Shown here one piece after another: positions 1-7,239 of a stretch of DNA of 18,593 bases. Within the stretch, counting starts at the first letter, position 1; each line of letters opens with the position of its first letter. Below the pieces are notes generated by a model. That model did not search any database. It saw only the letters and a program-made list of their open reading frames with translations, and was not told the origin of the DNA. Both the position numbers and the translations under genes were made by a program. This DNA is from an uncultured Opitutia bacterium (GTDB lineage: Bacteria > Verrucomicrobiota > Verrucomicrobiia > Opitutales > UBA953), in the NCBI GenBank assembly GCA_903882335.1, contig CAIRWP010000308.1:1-18593 (forward strand), in the 5' to 3' direction.

Positions 1-2498
1 ACGCAGGCCTTCAACTGATGCCACACCGCGGCGTAGGACCGGCTGAAGCGCAGCGACCCGTCGCGCACGAGGCTCGAGACATGGCAGCACCCGCCGACTT
101 CGGTGCAGGTGAAGCGCCCCGCCATCAGCTCGGCCTCGGAGACGGCGCGCAGGTCGAAGCGGGCGAAATGGAGGCCGGGGAAGCGCTTGGTGAAGGCGGT
201 GACCGCCGCGCCGAGCTCGGGGGTGGAGAGGTCCGGGCGATGCACGCAACGCGCGCCATGGCCGTAGCTACCGGTGAGATTGAGGGTCACGCAGCGTCCC
301 GCCGGGACGACGTTGTTCAATTCCCGGGAGTGACAACGCTGATAAAGTTCGCCGCGCGAGACCGCGACCTCGTCCAGCCAGATCAGTTCCTCCAAGGTCT
401 GCTCGCCGTCGCCGCGCACGACGACGTCCTGCTTCTGCACCAGCGCCATGATCCGACCGTCGTCCTGCCCCGGGTTGCGGCGCCAGACGACCTCGAACTC
501 CAGCCCCGGGATGAACTTCTGGAGGAGGAAGTCCTCCTTCGCGCCCCGGACAAGCGCCTCCAGCCGGGCCTCGTCGCGCACGAAACGCAGGCCGGAGCCA
601 TCCTCGGCCACCTCGGGTTTGAAGACCAAGGGGAAGCCATGGCAGACCGCGAAAGCATCGGCCTCCTTGAGCCGTTCCTCGACCTGGTCCTCCTGTGAGA
701 GCGCCAAGGTCGGGCAGCAGCGGGAGTCGCGCTGGAACGGACGGAGCAGCAGGGATTTGGCGTCACCGACGAAACCCCCGATGCGGCCGAACGCCGGGTT
801 GGCCGAGGCGAAGGCCGTGAGGCTGCGGCACCGGATACTGTGGTAGAGGACGCCCAGCCGCACAGGCAGGTACAGGACCGCCGCGGGCCACAGGGAAGGC
901 TGCAGCAGGTTGCGGACCTTCATCACGAGCTGGCGACGTCCACGCCAGGTCAGGGCCGGCAGCAACCAGTGCGTCGAGAAATAGAGCAGTAGCAGCATCC
1001 CGACCACGATCCAGCCAGCGATCCGGTGATACTCGTTGAGCTTCTCGATGATGACCGGACCCCAGCGGAGCCCGATGAGCATCAGGACCGGGGTCCAGAC
1101 CAACGCGGCCAGGAAGAGCAGCACGCCTAACCGCAGGGGGCTGAGCCGGAGGATGCCGGCGGTGATGAAAGTCGGCACGCGGCTGGCCGGGACGAAGCGC
1201 GAGCTGACGACCACGAACATCCCGCGCGGGGTCGAGAACCAGCCCGCCCACTGGTCGAGCTGGTGCGGCTTGAGCAGCCACTTGAGCGGCGCGCGGGTCA
1301 GGGCCTGCTTACCGAAGAATCGCCCGATCGAATAGAGCGCGACGTCCCCGATGAAGATGCTGACCGTGCAGGCCATGGCGCCCGACCAGAAGTCGATCAA
1401 CCCCATGCCGACGAGCAGGCCCGTCGCCAGGCAGGTCGGGTCCTCCGCCACCAGGCAGCAGAGCACGATGATCAGCATCAGGATCCAATAGCGCGCGCCT
1501 TGGGCGGTCGGCACGGGCGGGTCGGAGGCGGGCGCCGCGGAGGGCGCGGCCGGCGCCTGCTCGGCGGCGAGCATGAAGGCGTCCAGCTTGGCGGCGGTCG
1601 CGGCGACATCGGCGAAGGCGGCGTCGCGACCACCCGGCACCACGTCGAGCTTGGCCTGCGGCACGAGCAGCGCGGTGTAGCGCGCGGTGTCGACGGCCGT
1701 CACCCAATCATCCTCGCCGTGCAGCAGGTAGAGCGGCTTGCGCCACTCGCGCAGGGCCTTCTTGGAGTCGGACAGGTCGGTATCGAAGACCGTCTTGGCG
1801 TAGTCACGGTCCCACGGCAGGAGGTCGGCCGCGCCGAAGTTCGGCGTCAGGCGCGAGACGCCCCAGAAGAAGGCGCCATGGAAGCCGTAGACGAGTTTGT
1901 TGACGAGCGGGTTGCCCATCATCTCGAACTCCTGGGCGCCGGGCGCGGAAACCAGGCTGAGCGAACGCACGCGGCCGGGATAGGCGCGGGTCAGTTCCAA
2001 CGCGGCGACCCCGCCGAGCCCCTGGCCGACCACATGGTACTCCTTAATCCCGTAATGCTCGACCAAGGCGGCGACCACCGCGGCGTTCGTCTCCATCGAG
2101 TGGCTGGGCACATCGCCGGACGAAGTATGGAAACCGGGCAGGAAAGCCTCGATGACCGAGACCCGCGGGTTTTTCGCCAGCGCTTCGCAGAGCCGGCTGC
2201 CATGGTCGTCCCACGGCACGCGATGCAGGTAGACCACCACGGTCGGACGGAACCGCGGCAGGGGGCCGAGCTGGGCCTCCGCCTGCTGGCCGTCGACGCC
2301 ATGGAGATGGGCGCGCAGGGGGATCTTCCGTTCCGTCTGAACCACCTTGTCACCGACCAGGTCAAACGCCGGTACTTGGACCGGGGTGCCTTTGGCGAAA
2401 CGCTCGATGGAGCTGAAAAAGGGGAACTTCGCCGACAGGACCAGGAGGACTAGGTAAACGAAAATGACCTTCCACTTGCCCGGGATACGACCGAGCAT
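1..2498 (-). CDS. Pseudo-alpha/beta-hydrolase / DedA (VTT) / ATP-grasp fusion protein, 3' end outside window
   Basis: One uninterrupted frame of 832 codons reads leftward off the window edge. Domains seen: a membrane anchor at about residues 11-27; an alpha/beta-hydrolase-like fold at about 60-310; a DedA/SNARE-associated (VTT) membrane domain at about 335-515, with G384-D-VALYSIGR-FFG and R434-FVPASR; and an ATP-grasp domain from about 600, with K627 in VFKPEV, hinge QKFIPGLEFEV (660-670), D782 and E800. The nucleophile elbow reads GQGLGG, so Gly160 replaces Ser, and the usual His region reads PGGRDAAF, so the hydrolase part is probably catalytically dead; D264 (HGEDDW) is kept. DedA proteins are known lipid carriers or flippases and ATP-grasp enzymes are ATP-dependent ligases. 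A role in lipid or envelope-precursor modification coupled to translocation is inference. Start taken at 2498; an in-frame ATG at 2525 adds nine residues, and neither has a clear ribosome binding site. C-terminus unknown. Confidence 0.85.
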   Translation of the reverse strand, partial: MLGRIPGKWKVIFVYLVLLVLSAKFPFFSSIERFAKGTPVQVPAFDLVGDKVVQTERKIPLRAHLHGVDGQQAEAQLGPLPRFRPTVVVYLHRVPWDDHGSRLCEALAKNPRVSVIEAFLPGFHTSSGDVPSHSMETNAAVVAALVEHYGIKEYHVVGQGLGGVAALELTRAYPGRVRSLSLVSAPGAQEFEMMGNPLVNKLVYGFHGAFFWGVSRLTPNFGAADLLPWDRDYAKTVFDTDLSDSKKALREWRKPLYLLHGEDDWVTAVDTARYTALLVPQAKLDVVPGGRDAAFADVAATAAKLDAFMLAAEQAPAAPSAAPASDPPVPTAQGARYWILMLIIVLCCLVAEDPTCLATGLLVGMGLIDFWSGAMACTVSIFIGDVALYSIGRFFGKQALTRAPLKWLLKPHQLDQWAGWFSTPRGMFVVVSSRFVPASRVPTFITAGILRLSPLRLGVLLFLAALVWTPVLMLIGLRWGPVIIEKLNEYHRIAGWIVVGMLLLLYFSTHWLLPALTWRGRRQLVMKVRNLLQPSLWPAAVLYLPVRLGVLYHSIRCRSLTAFASANPAFGRIGGFVGDAKSLLLRPFQRDSRCCPTLALSQEDQVEERLKEADAFAVCHGFPLVFKPEVAEDGSGLRFVRDEARLEALVRGAKEDFLLQKFIPGLEFEVVWRRNPGQDDGRIMALVQKQDVVVRGDGEQTLEELIWLDEVAVSRGELYQRCHSRELNNVVPAGRCVTLNLTGSYGHGARCVHRPDLSTPELGAAVTAFTKRFPGLHFARFDLRAVSEAELMAGRFTCTEVGGCCHVSSLVRDGSLRFSRSYAAVWHQLKAC

Positions 2499-2600
2499 GG
2501 TCCGGTGGGAAGGGGAAGATGCCATCCCCGCCCATCAAACGGGCTCAAAGGGGAGGTGCAAGGCGGGAAGCCTCTCCGAAAACCACTGTCAGAGGGATTT

Positions 2601-3032
2601 ATGGCTTCCTTAAGGCGAGCGAGACCCCTTTCTTGGGGGGACGTGCAAGCCACTGGACAGGAACTCCCAGGCCTCCGGGTCGTCGTCGACAAGGTCGTCC
2701 ACCATCGGGATGCGAACTTCCCGCCGGAGACCCCCCATGCCTTCGTGTATTTCCTGACGATCTCCAACGTTTCCCAGGAGACCGTCCGCCTGCTCGGGCG
2801 CAAATGGATCCTCCGCGCGGCCGACGGGTCCGTCGAGGTGATCGAAGGCGATGGCATCGTCGGCGAGACCCCCACCCTGTCCCCCGGCGGGACCTTCTCC
2901 TACAACAGCTACCACCTGACGGGCACCGCGCTGACCGCGGAAGGGGCCTTCCACGGAACCACGGCCGACGGCCGGCGGGTCTTCGTGCGGATCCCGGCCT
3001 TCGCGATGACCCCTCCCCCCGACCTTTCCTGA
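2601..3032 (+). CDS. apaG: ApaG domain protein
   Basis: 143-aa protein matching the ApaG family (usual length about 125 aa), a fibronectin-III-like beta-sandwich. The diagnostic glycine-rich stretch GDGIVGETP lies at residues 83-91, followed by L-SPGGTFSYNS and a C-terminal FVRIPAFAM. The precise biochemical role of ApaG is unsettled in the literature (linked to Co2+ resistance and to Ap4A metabolism by operon context), so only family membership is claimed. The start at 2601 was chosen because AGAGG sits just upstream (2591-2595) and because homology begins after it; the frame opens further upstream at 2505 but that extension is low-complexity. The stop overlaps the next gene's ATG (TGATG), so it is the first gene of a coupled operon with the RNase and amidase genes. 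Confidence 0.93.
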   Translation: MASLRRARPLSWGDVQATGQELPGLRVVVDKVVHHRDANFPPETPHAFVYFLTISNVSQETVRLLGRKWILRAADGSVEVIEGDGIVGETPTLSPGGTFSYNSYHLTGTALTAEGAFHGTTADGRRVFVRIPAFAMTPPPDLS

Positions 3033-4390
3033 TGCGACTTACCGACCTCAACTCCGGCCGCGAAATCGGCGCCAACTGCATGCTCGCCGAATTCGGCGGC
3101 GTGCGGCTGGTCGTCGACTGCGGCCTCCACCCCAAACTTGACGGCCGCAAGGCCCTGCCGCGGCTGGACAAAATCCAAGGCGGCGTCGACGGGATCATCC
3201 TCACGCACTGCCACCTCGACCACCTCGGCTCCCTGCCGTTGCTCGTCCGGCAGCACCCCGGCGCGCGGGTCTACGCCTCGGCCGCGACCACGCTCTTCGT
3301 CCGCCGCCTGCTCTCCAACTCGATCCAGGTGATGAAGCGCCAGCGCGAGGAGACCGGCAACGCAGACTACCCGCTCTACGTCGAGCAGGACGTCGAACGC
3401 GTCGAGCACGCCCTGGCGGCGGTCCCCCTCGCGAACCCGCGGGTGATCGGCCGCGGCGGCGAGGAGGTCGCCCTCACCTTCCACCTCGCGGGCCACGCGG
3501 CCGGCGCGGTCGGCGTGCTCGTCGAGCACCGCAAGCGCAAGCACTTCTTCACGGGCGACGTGCACTTCCAGGCCCAACGGACCGTGGCCGGCGCGGCCTT
3601 CCCGCGGACCCCGGTCGACACCCTCGTGATGGAATGCACGCGCGGCGCCACGCCCACGTTGCCGCACGTCACGCGCAAGAAGGAGGAGGATCGCCTGATC
3701 AACGCCATCAACCGCGTGGCCGACCGCGGCGGCGACGTGCTGCTCCCGGCCTTCGCCTTCGGGCGCATGCAGGAGATCCTGCTCCTCCTCCAGGACGCCG
3801 CCGACGCGGGTGAGCTGGTGGACGTGCCGATCTACTGCTCCGGCCTCGGGATGGACCTGTGCGACTACCTCGACGCGGCGAGCAAGAAGACGAAGCAGGT
3901 GAAGTTCAGCCGGCAGGTGCTCCGCGACCTCGGCGTGCAGCCGCTCTCGCGACGCTACGTACAGCCGGGCAAGAACCTCCCCGCGCAGGGCATCTACCTG
4001 CTCTCGAGCGGCATGCTCGTCGAGAAGACGCCCGCCTGGCGCATCGCCGCCAACATCCTCGACGACGAGGAGAACGCGGTTTTCTTCGTGGGCTATTGCG
4101 ATCCGGAAACCCCGGGTGGCGAGCTGATCGGCATGGCGCCCGGCGGGGAATTCAAATTCAAGAGCCTCGACCATGTCTCGACCCTGCGCGCCGAGGTCGA
4201 GCGTTTCCACCTCAGCGGCCACGCCGACCGCGATGAGCTGGTCGACTTCGCCCGCGACCTCGCGCCGAAGGACATCGTCCTCACCCACGGCGACCCGCCC
4301 GCGCGCGCCTGGATGAAGGAGACGTTGGCCAAACTGATGCCCGCGACGCGCGTCCACGACCCGGAACCGGGCGTCCCGCTGGAACTGTGA
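3032..4390 (+). CDS. Beta-CASP metallo-beta-lactamase RNase (CPSF73/YSH1-like)
   Basis: 452-aa protein with a metallo-beta-lactamase core and a beta-CASP insertion, the architecture of zinc-dependent RNA nucleases. Visible motifs: HCHLDH at residues 59-64 (metal ligands), H155 in HLAGHAAGA, D176 in FTGDVHF, beta-CASP motif A acidic residue E201 (VMECTRG), motif B H397 in LSGHADRDEL and motif C H419 in LTHGDP. All expected metal ligands are present, so it should be active. Length fits the CPSF73-like bacterial group; the long C-terminal extension of RNase J is absent. It probably acts in the cytoplasm on RNA; endo- versus exonucleolytic mode and substrates cannot be read from sequence. ATG 3032 overlaps the apaG stop and its own stop overlaps the amidase GTG, so all three are translationally coupled. 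Confidence 0.92.
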   Translation: MRLTDLNSGREIGANCMLAEFGGVRLVVDCGLHPKLDGRKALPRLDKIQGGVDGIILTHCHLDHLGSLPLLVRQHPGARVYASAATTLFVRRLLSNSIQVMKRQREETGNADYPLYVEQDVERVEHALAAVPLANPRVIGRGGEEVALTFHLAGHAAGAVGVLVEHRKRKHFFTGDVHFQAQRTVAGAAFPRTPVDTLVMECTRGATPTLPHVTRKKEEDRLINAINRVADRGGDVLLPAFAFGRMQEILLLLQDAADAGELVDVPIYCSGLGMDLCDYLDAASKKTKQVKFSRQVLRDLGVQPLSRRYVQPGKNLPAQGIYLLSSGMLVEKTPAWRIAANILDDEENAVFFVGYCDPETPGGELIGMAPGGEFKFKSLDHVSTLRAEVERFHLSGHADRDELVDFARDLAPKDIVLTHGDPPARAWMKETLAKLMPATRVHDPEPGVPLEL

Positions 4391-5664
4391 GCGTCGTCCC
4401 CGTCTCCATCGAGGATTGGCGGGAATTCACCCTCACCCGCGGACCCCGGATGGCCGCGGAGGCTTTCCTGCTGAAGTTGGCGGGCCTCGCCCCGCACGAG
4501 CAGCGCGCGGCCCTCTGCGCGTTGCCGAGCGTGCCCGAGCTGACGCGCCGGTTCGAGCAAGCGTGGCCGCGGCGCGACGATGCGCTGGGGGGCGTGCCGT
4601 TCCTGACGAAGGACCTGTATTTCCGCGAAGGCCAGCCGACCTTCGCCGGGTCGACGTTCCTCCCCGAGGTCATCGGCCCGGCCAGCCGGAGCTCGACCTT
4701 GCCCGACGCGTTCGAGCAGGACGCGGGCGCCATCGAATGCGGGCGCACCCAGCTCAACGAGTTCGCCTTCGGACTGACCGGCGAGAACCCGCACTTCGGC
4801 GATTGCCCGCACCCGACCGACCCCGCGTTGCTCGCCGGTGGTTCCTCCTCCGGCTCGGCCTTCGCCGTCGCCCGCGGGCTGGTGCCGTTCGCGCTGGCCA
4901 CGGACACCGCGGGCTCGATCCGCGTACCCTGCGGCTACTGTGGGGTCTGGGGCTTGCGGCTATCGCCCGACATCCTGCCGGTCGGCGACCTCTTCCCCCT
5001 TTCGCCAGGCTATGACACGCCGGGCTGGATCGCCGGTTCCGCCAAGGACCTCGCGCAGGTCTCCGCCGCCGTGCTCGGCGAAGCCCCGCCGGCGGGGGCC
5101 GGCCTCTGGGCCGGCGACCTCGGACTGGGGCTCGCACCGTCTGACCTGGCGCCGATGCGCGACCTGGCCTTGCGGGCGGGCGCGCAGGAGAACGCGGCCT
5201 CGGCGGAACTCCTGCGGCGGGCGTGCCTCGGCGCGGCCGAGGCCTACCCGGTGCTGGGCGGCTACGCGGCCTCGCGTGTCCATGCGGCGTGGCTGGACCT
5301 GCGCCGCGCGGACTACGACCCGGTGGTCTGGGCCCGGCTCGACGCCGGCCGCCGCCGGACCGCCGACGAGCTCAAGGCGGCCGCCGCGGTGCGCCAACGG
5401 GTGAGCGAGGCCTTCGAGACCCTGTTCAACCGCCACCACTTCATCGCCCTGCCCGCCACCGCCGGCCCCGCGGTGGGCAAGGCTGCGTGCGACGACGCAC
5501 ACCGTACCCGCCTGCTGGCGCTCAACGCCCCGGGATCGCTCGCCGGACTGCCGGCGATCGCCGCGCCCGCACGCCGCGCGGACGGCCGTACGGTCGGCGT
5601 GCAGTTCCTGTTCCGCGACATGGCGAACTTCGGCTGGACGTCCGTGCTCGACCGCCTGGGCTGA
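4387..5664 (+). CDS. Amidase signature family hydrolase
   Basis: 425-aa amidase-signature enzyme. The Ser-cisSer-Lys triad is visible: K75 in GVPFLTKDLYF, S153 in GGSSSGSAF, and nucleophile S177 in TDTAGSIRVP; the S153-S177 spacing of 24 residues equals that between the two catalytic serines of fatty acid amide hydrolase. It hydrolyses an amide bond by a serine-lysine mechanism; the substrate is unknown. At 425 aa it is shorter than GatA (about 480 aa), and no gatB or gatC lies beside it, so it is not called GatA; allophanate-hydrolase-like or other small-amide amidases are possible. The GTG start overlaps the upstream stop (GTGA), giving coupling to the RNase gene. It converges on rpoN with only 3 bp between stops. 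Confidence 0.9.
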   Translation: MSVVPVSIEDWREFTLTRGPRMAAEAFLLKLAGLAPHEQRAALCALPSVPELTRRFEQAWPRRDDALGGVPFLTKDLYFREGQPTFAGSTFLPEVIGPASRSSTLPDAFEQDAGAIECGRTQLNEFAFGLTGENPHFGDCPHPTDPALLAGGSSSGSAFAVARGLVPFALATDTAGSIRVPCGYCGVWGLRLSPDILPVGDLFPLSPGYDTPGWIAGSAKDLAQVSAAVLGEAPPAGAGLWAGDLGLGLAPSDLAPMRDLALRAGAQENAASAELLRRACLGAAEAYPVLGGYAASRVHAAWLDLRRADYDPVVWARLDAGRRRTADELKAAAAVRQRVSEAFETLFNRHHFIALPATAGPAVGKAACDDAHRTRLLALNAPGSLAGLPAIAAPARRADGRTVGVQFLFRDMANFGWTSVLDRLG

Positions 5665-5667
5665 GGC

Positions 5668-7116
5668 TCAGAGCCGCTGCCGGCGCATGTGCGCGGACGG
5701 CTGTCCCAGCGCCTCGCGGTACTTCGCCACCGTGCGACGGGCGATCTGCACGCCCCGCTTCCGGAGCTCCGCGGTGATCGCCTCGTCGGCCAGCGGGGTC
5801 GCGGGGTTCTCGCGCGCCAGGATATCGGCAATCATCTCCTGGACGCCTTCTTGCGCGACCGTCCCGCCGTCGCTCGTGGCGACCCCGGAGGTGAAGAACC
5901 AGCGGAATTCCTTGAGGCCGTGGGGCGTGAGCATCCACTTGTTGGCGGCGGCGCGGCCGACGGTGGTCTCGTGGACACCCATCTCCTTGGCGACGTCCGT
6001 CATGGTGAGCGGTTTGAGGCGGGCCGGGCCGTGCTCGAAGAAATCGCCCTGGCGGTCGACGATGATATGGGCCAGCCGCTCGATGGTGCGCTGGCGCTCC
6101 TCGATGGCACCGATCAGGAACTTGCCCTGACGCATGCGCTCGAGGATGTACGTCCGCTCCTTGTCACCGAGGGTGTGGCCGGCCAGCATGTCCTTGTAGG
6201 CTGGGACCAGGCGGAGTTTCGGGACGTGGCGGTCGTCCATCACGACCTTCCACTTGCCCTCGTCATCGAGCTCAACCGTGGCGTCGGGCGTGACCACGCG
6301 GTTGTCGTCGCGGGCGAAACGCCGGGCCGGCACGGTCTCGAGCTTGGCGAGCTCCGACAAGCCCTCGCGGACGCCGTCCATCTCGAGGTCGAGCAGGCGG
6401 GCGCATTCCTCGAGTCGGCGCCCCATCATCGGCTCCCAGCAGTCGTTGACCAACCGGGCCGCGGTGGAAAGGCCGCGCCCGCGCTGGCGCAGCTGCGCCA
6501 GGAAGCATTCGCGGAGGTCGCGCGCCCCGATGCCGGGCGGGTCGAAGCCCAGCAGCAGGGTGTGCGCGGTGACGACGGCCTCGTAGGGCTGGCCGGAACG
6601 TAGCGCGAGCGACGAGAGATCCTCCTCGAGGAACCCGCGCTCGTCCAGCGCGTCGATCAGGAGCCGGAGCGCTTCCTGCACGGCGGGGTCGTCCGAGGCG
6701 GTCCGGGCCTGCTCCGCCAGGTGCTCGGCCAAGGAGGCCTCGCCGGTGGCCGACTCCATCAGGTGCCGGCGGCGTTCCTCGTCCTCCTGGGTGTAGCCCT
6801 GGGAGCGGATTTCCTCGTAGTAGCTCTCGTCCCAGTCCTCCTTCATCCGCTTGAGGGCGTCGAAATCATCGTCGCCGAGGGCGAGTTCCCGCGGGCCTTC
6901 CTCCTCCGCGTCCTCGGCCGGCGTCGGCGCATCAAGGCGCTCGGACGAGACAGGCTCGACTTCCTCGAGGAGGGGGTTCGCGGCCATCTCCTCGCCGATC
7001 TCGCGCAACAATTCCGCCGCCGGCACCTGCAGGATGCGCAGGGACTGGCGGAGCTGGGGCGTGAGCACGAGGCCCTGCACCTGCTTCTGGGATTGGTTGA
7101 TGCCCTGATTGGCCAT
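5668..7116 (-). CDS. rpoN: RNA polymerase sigma-54 factor RpoN
   Basis: 482-aa sigma-54, the usual length. Region I is the Gln/Leu-rich N-terminus (QLRQSLRILQ at 21-30), which interacts with AAA+ activators. An acidic region II follows, then the core-binding region, then the helix-turn-helix (TMTDVAKEMGVHETTVGRA). The C-terminal RpoN box reads ARRTVAKYRE at about 459-468 and recognises the -24 element. It directs core polymerase to -24/-12 promoters in an activator-dependent way. The start at 7116 (MANQGINQ) is set by where homology begins; the frame stays open to 7389 but that stretch is unrelated to the family. A sigma-70-like promoter lies a few bases upstream, implying a very short leader. 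No activator or rpoN-linked hpf/ptsN genes are adjacent; the neighbour is a divergent GYF_2 protein. Confidence 0.97.
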   Translation of the reverse strand: MANQGINQSQKQVQGLVLTPQLRQSLRILQVPAAELLREIGEEMAANPLLEEVEPVSSERLDAPTPAEDAEEEGPRELALGDDDFDALKRMKEDWDESYYEEIRSQGYTQEDEERRRHLMESATGEASLAEHLAEQARTASDDPAVQEALRLLIDALDERGFLEEDLSSLALRSGQPYEAVVTAHTLLLGFDPPGIGARDLRECFLAQLRQRGRGLSTAARLVNDCWEPMMGRRLEECARLLDLEMDGVREGLSELAKLETVPARRFARDDNRVVTPDATVELDDEGKWKVVMDDRHVPKLRLVPAYKDMLAGHTLGDKERTYILERMRQGKFLIGAIEERQRTIERLAHIIVDRQGDFFEHGPARLKPLTMTDVAKEMGVHETTVGRAAANKWMLTPHGLKEFRWFFTSGVATSDGGTVAQEGVQEMIADILARENPATPLADEAITAELRKRGVQIARRTVAKYREALGQPSAHMRRQRL

Positions 7117-7128
7117 GGACGACACCTG

Positions 7129-7157
7129 AATAGAGCAAAGGACCGCTGGTTTGGCAA
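7129..7157 (-). promoter_or_regulatory. Putative sigma-70-type promoter of rpoN
   Basis: On the minus strand TTGCCA (7157-7152, 5 of 6 to the -35 consensus) is followed after exactly 17 bp by TCTATT (7134-7129, 4 of 6 to the -10 consensus). Transcription would start near 7122, about six bases before the rpoN ATG, so the mRNA would be nearly leaderless. Sequence match only. Confidence 0.4.
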
Positions 7158-7239
7158 AGGGTATCCGCGTCCCAATCGGCTTGCCTAAACGACGCCGAGG
7201 AACAGCGTAAGACGGCCTTCCCCGAGGCTCTCCCCGCGC

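Noticed and set aside
763..1281. Minus-strand 172-codon frame overlapping the DedA/ATP-grasp part
   Set aside because: It is out of frame with the fusion and made of Pro/Arg/Ala repeats; no sign that the fusion gene is frameshifted here.
1263..2453. Plus-strand 396-codon open frame opposite the fusion gene
   Set aside because: Composition is Gly/Arg/His-rich with no domain logic; the minus strand reads clear domains through the same bases, so this is a GC-driven shadow.
2519..3031. Upstream extension of the RNase frame across apaG
   Set aside because: apaG occupies this stretch in another frame with full homology, and the RNase family begins at MRLTDLNSG (3032).
2909..4357. Minus-strand 482-codon open frame opposite the beta-CASP RNase
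   Set aside because: The plus strand shows all metal-ligand motifs of a real enzyme; the antisense product is an Ala/Val/Glu/Arg-rich artefact.
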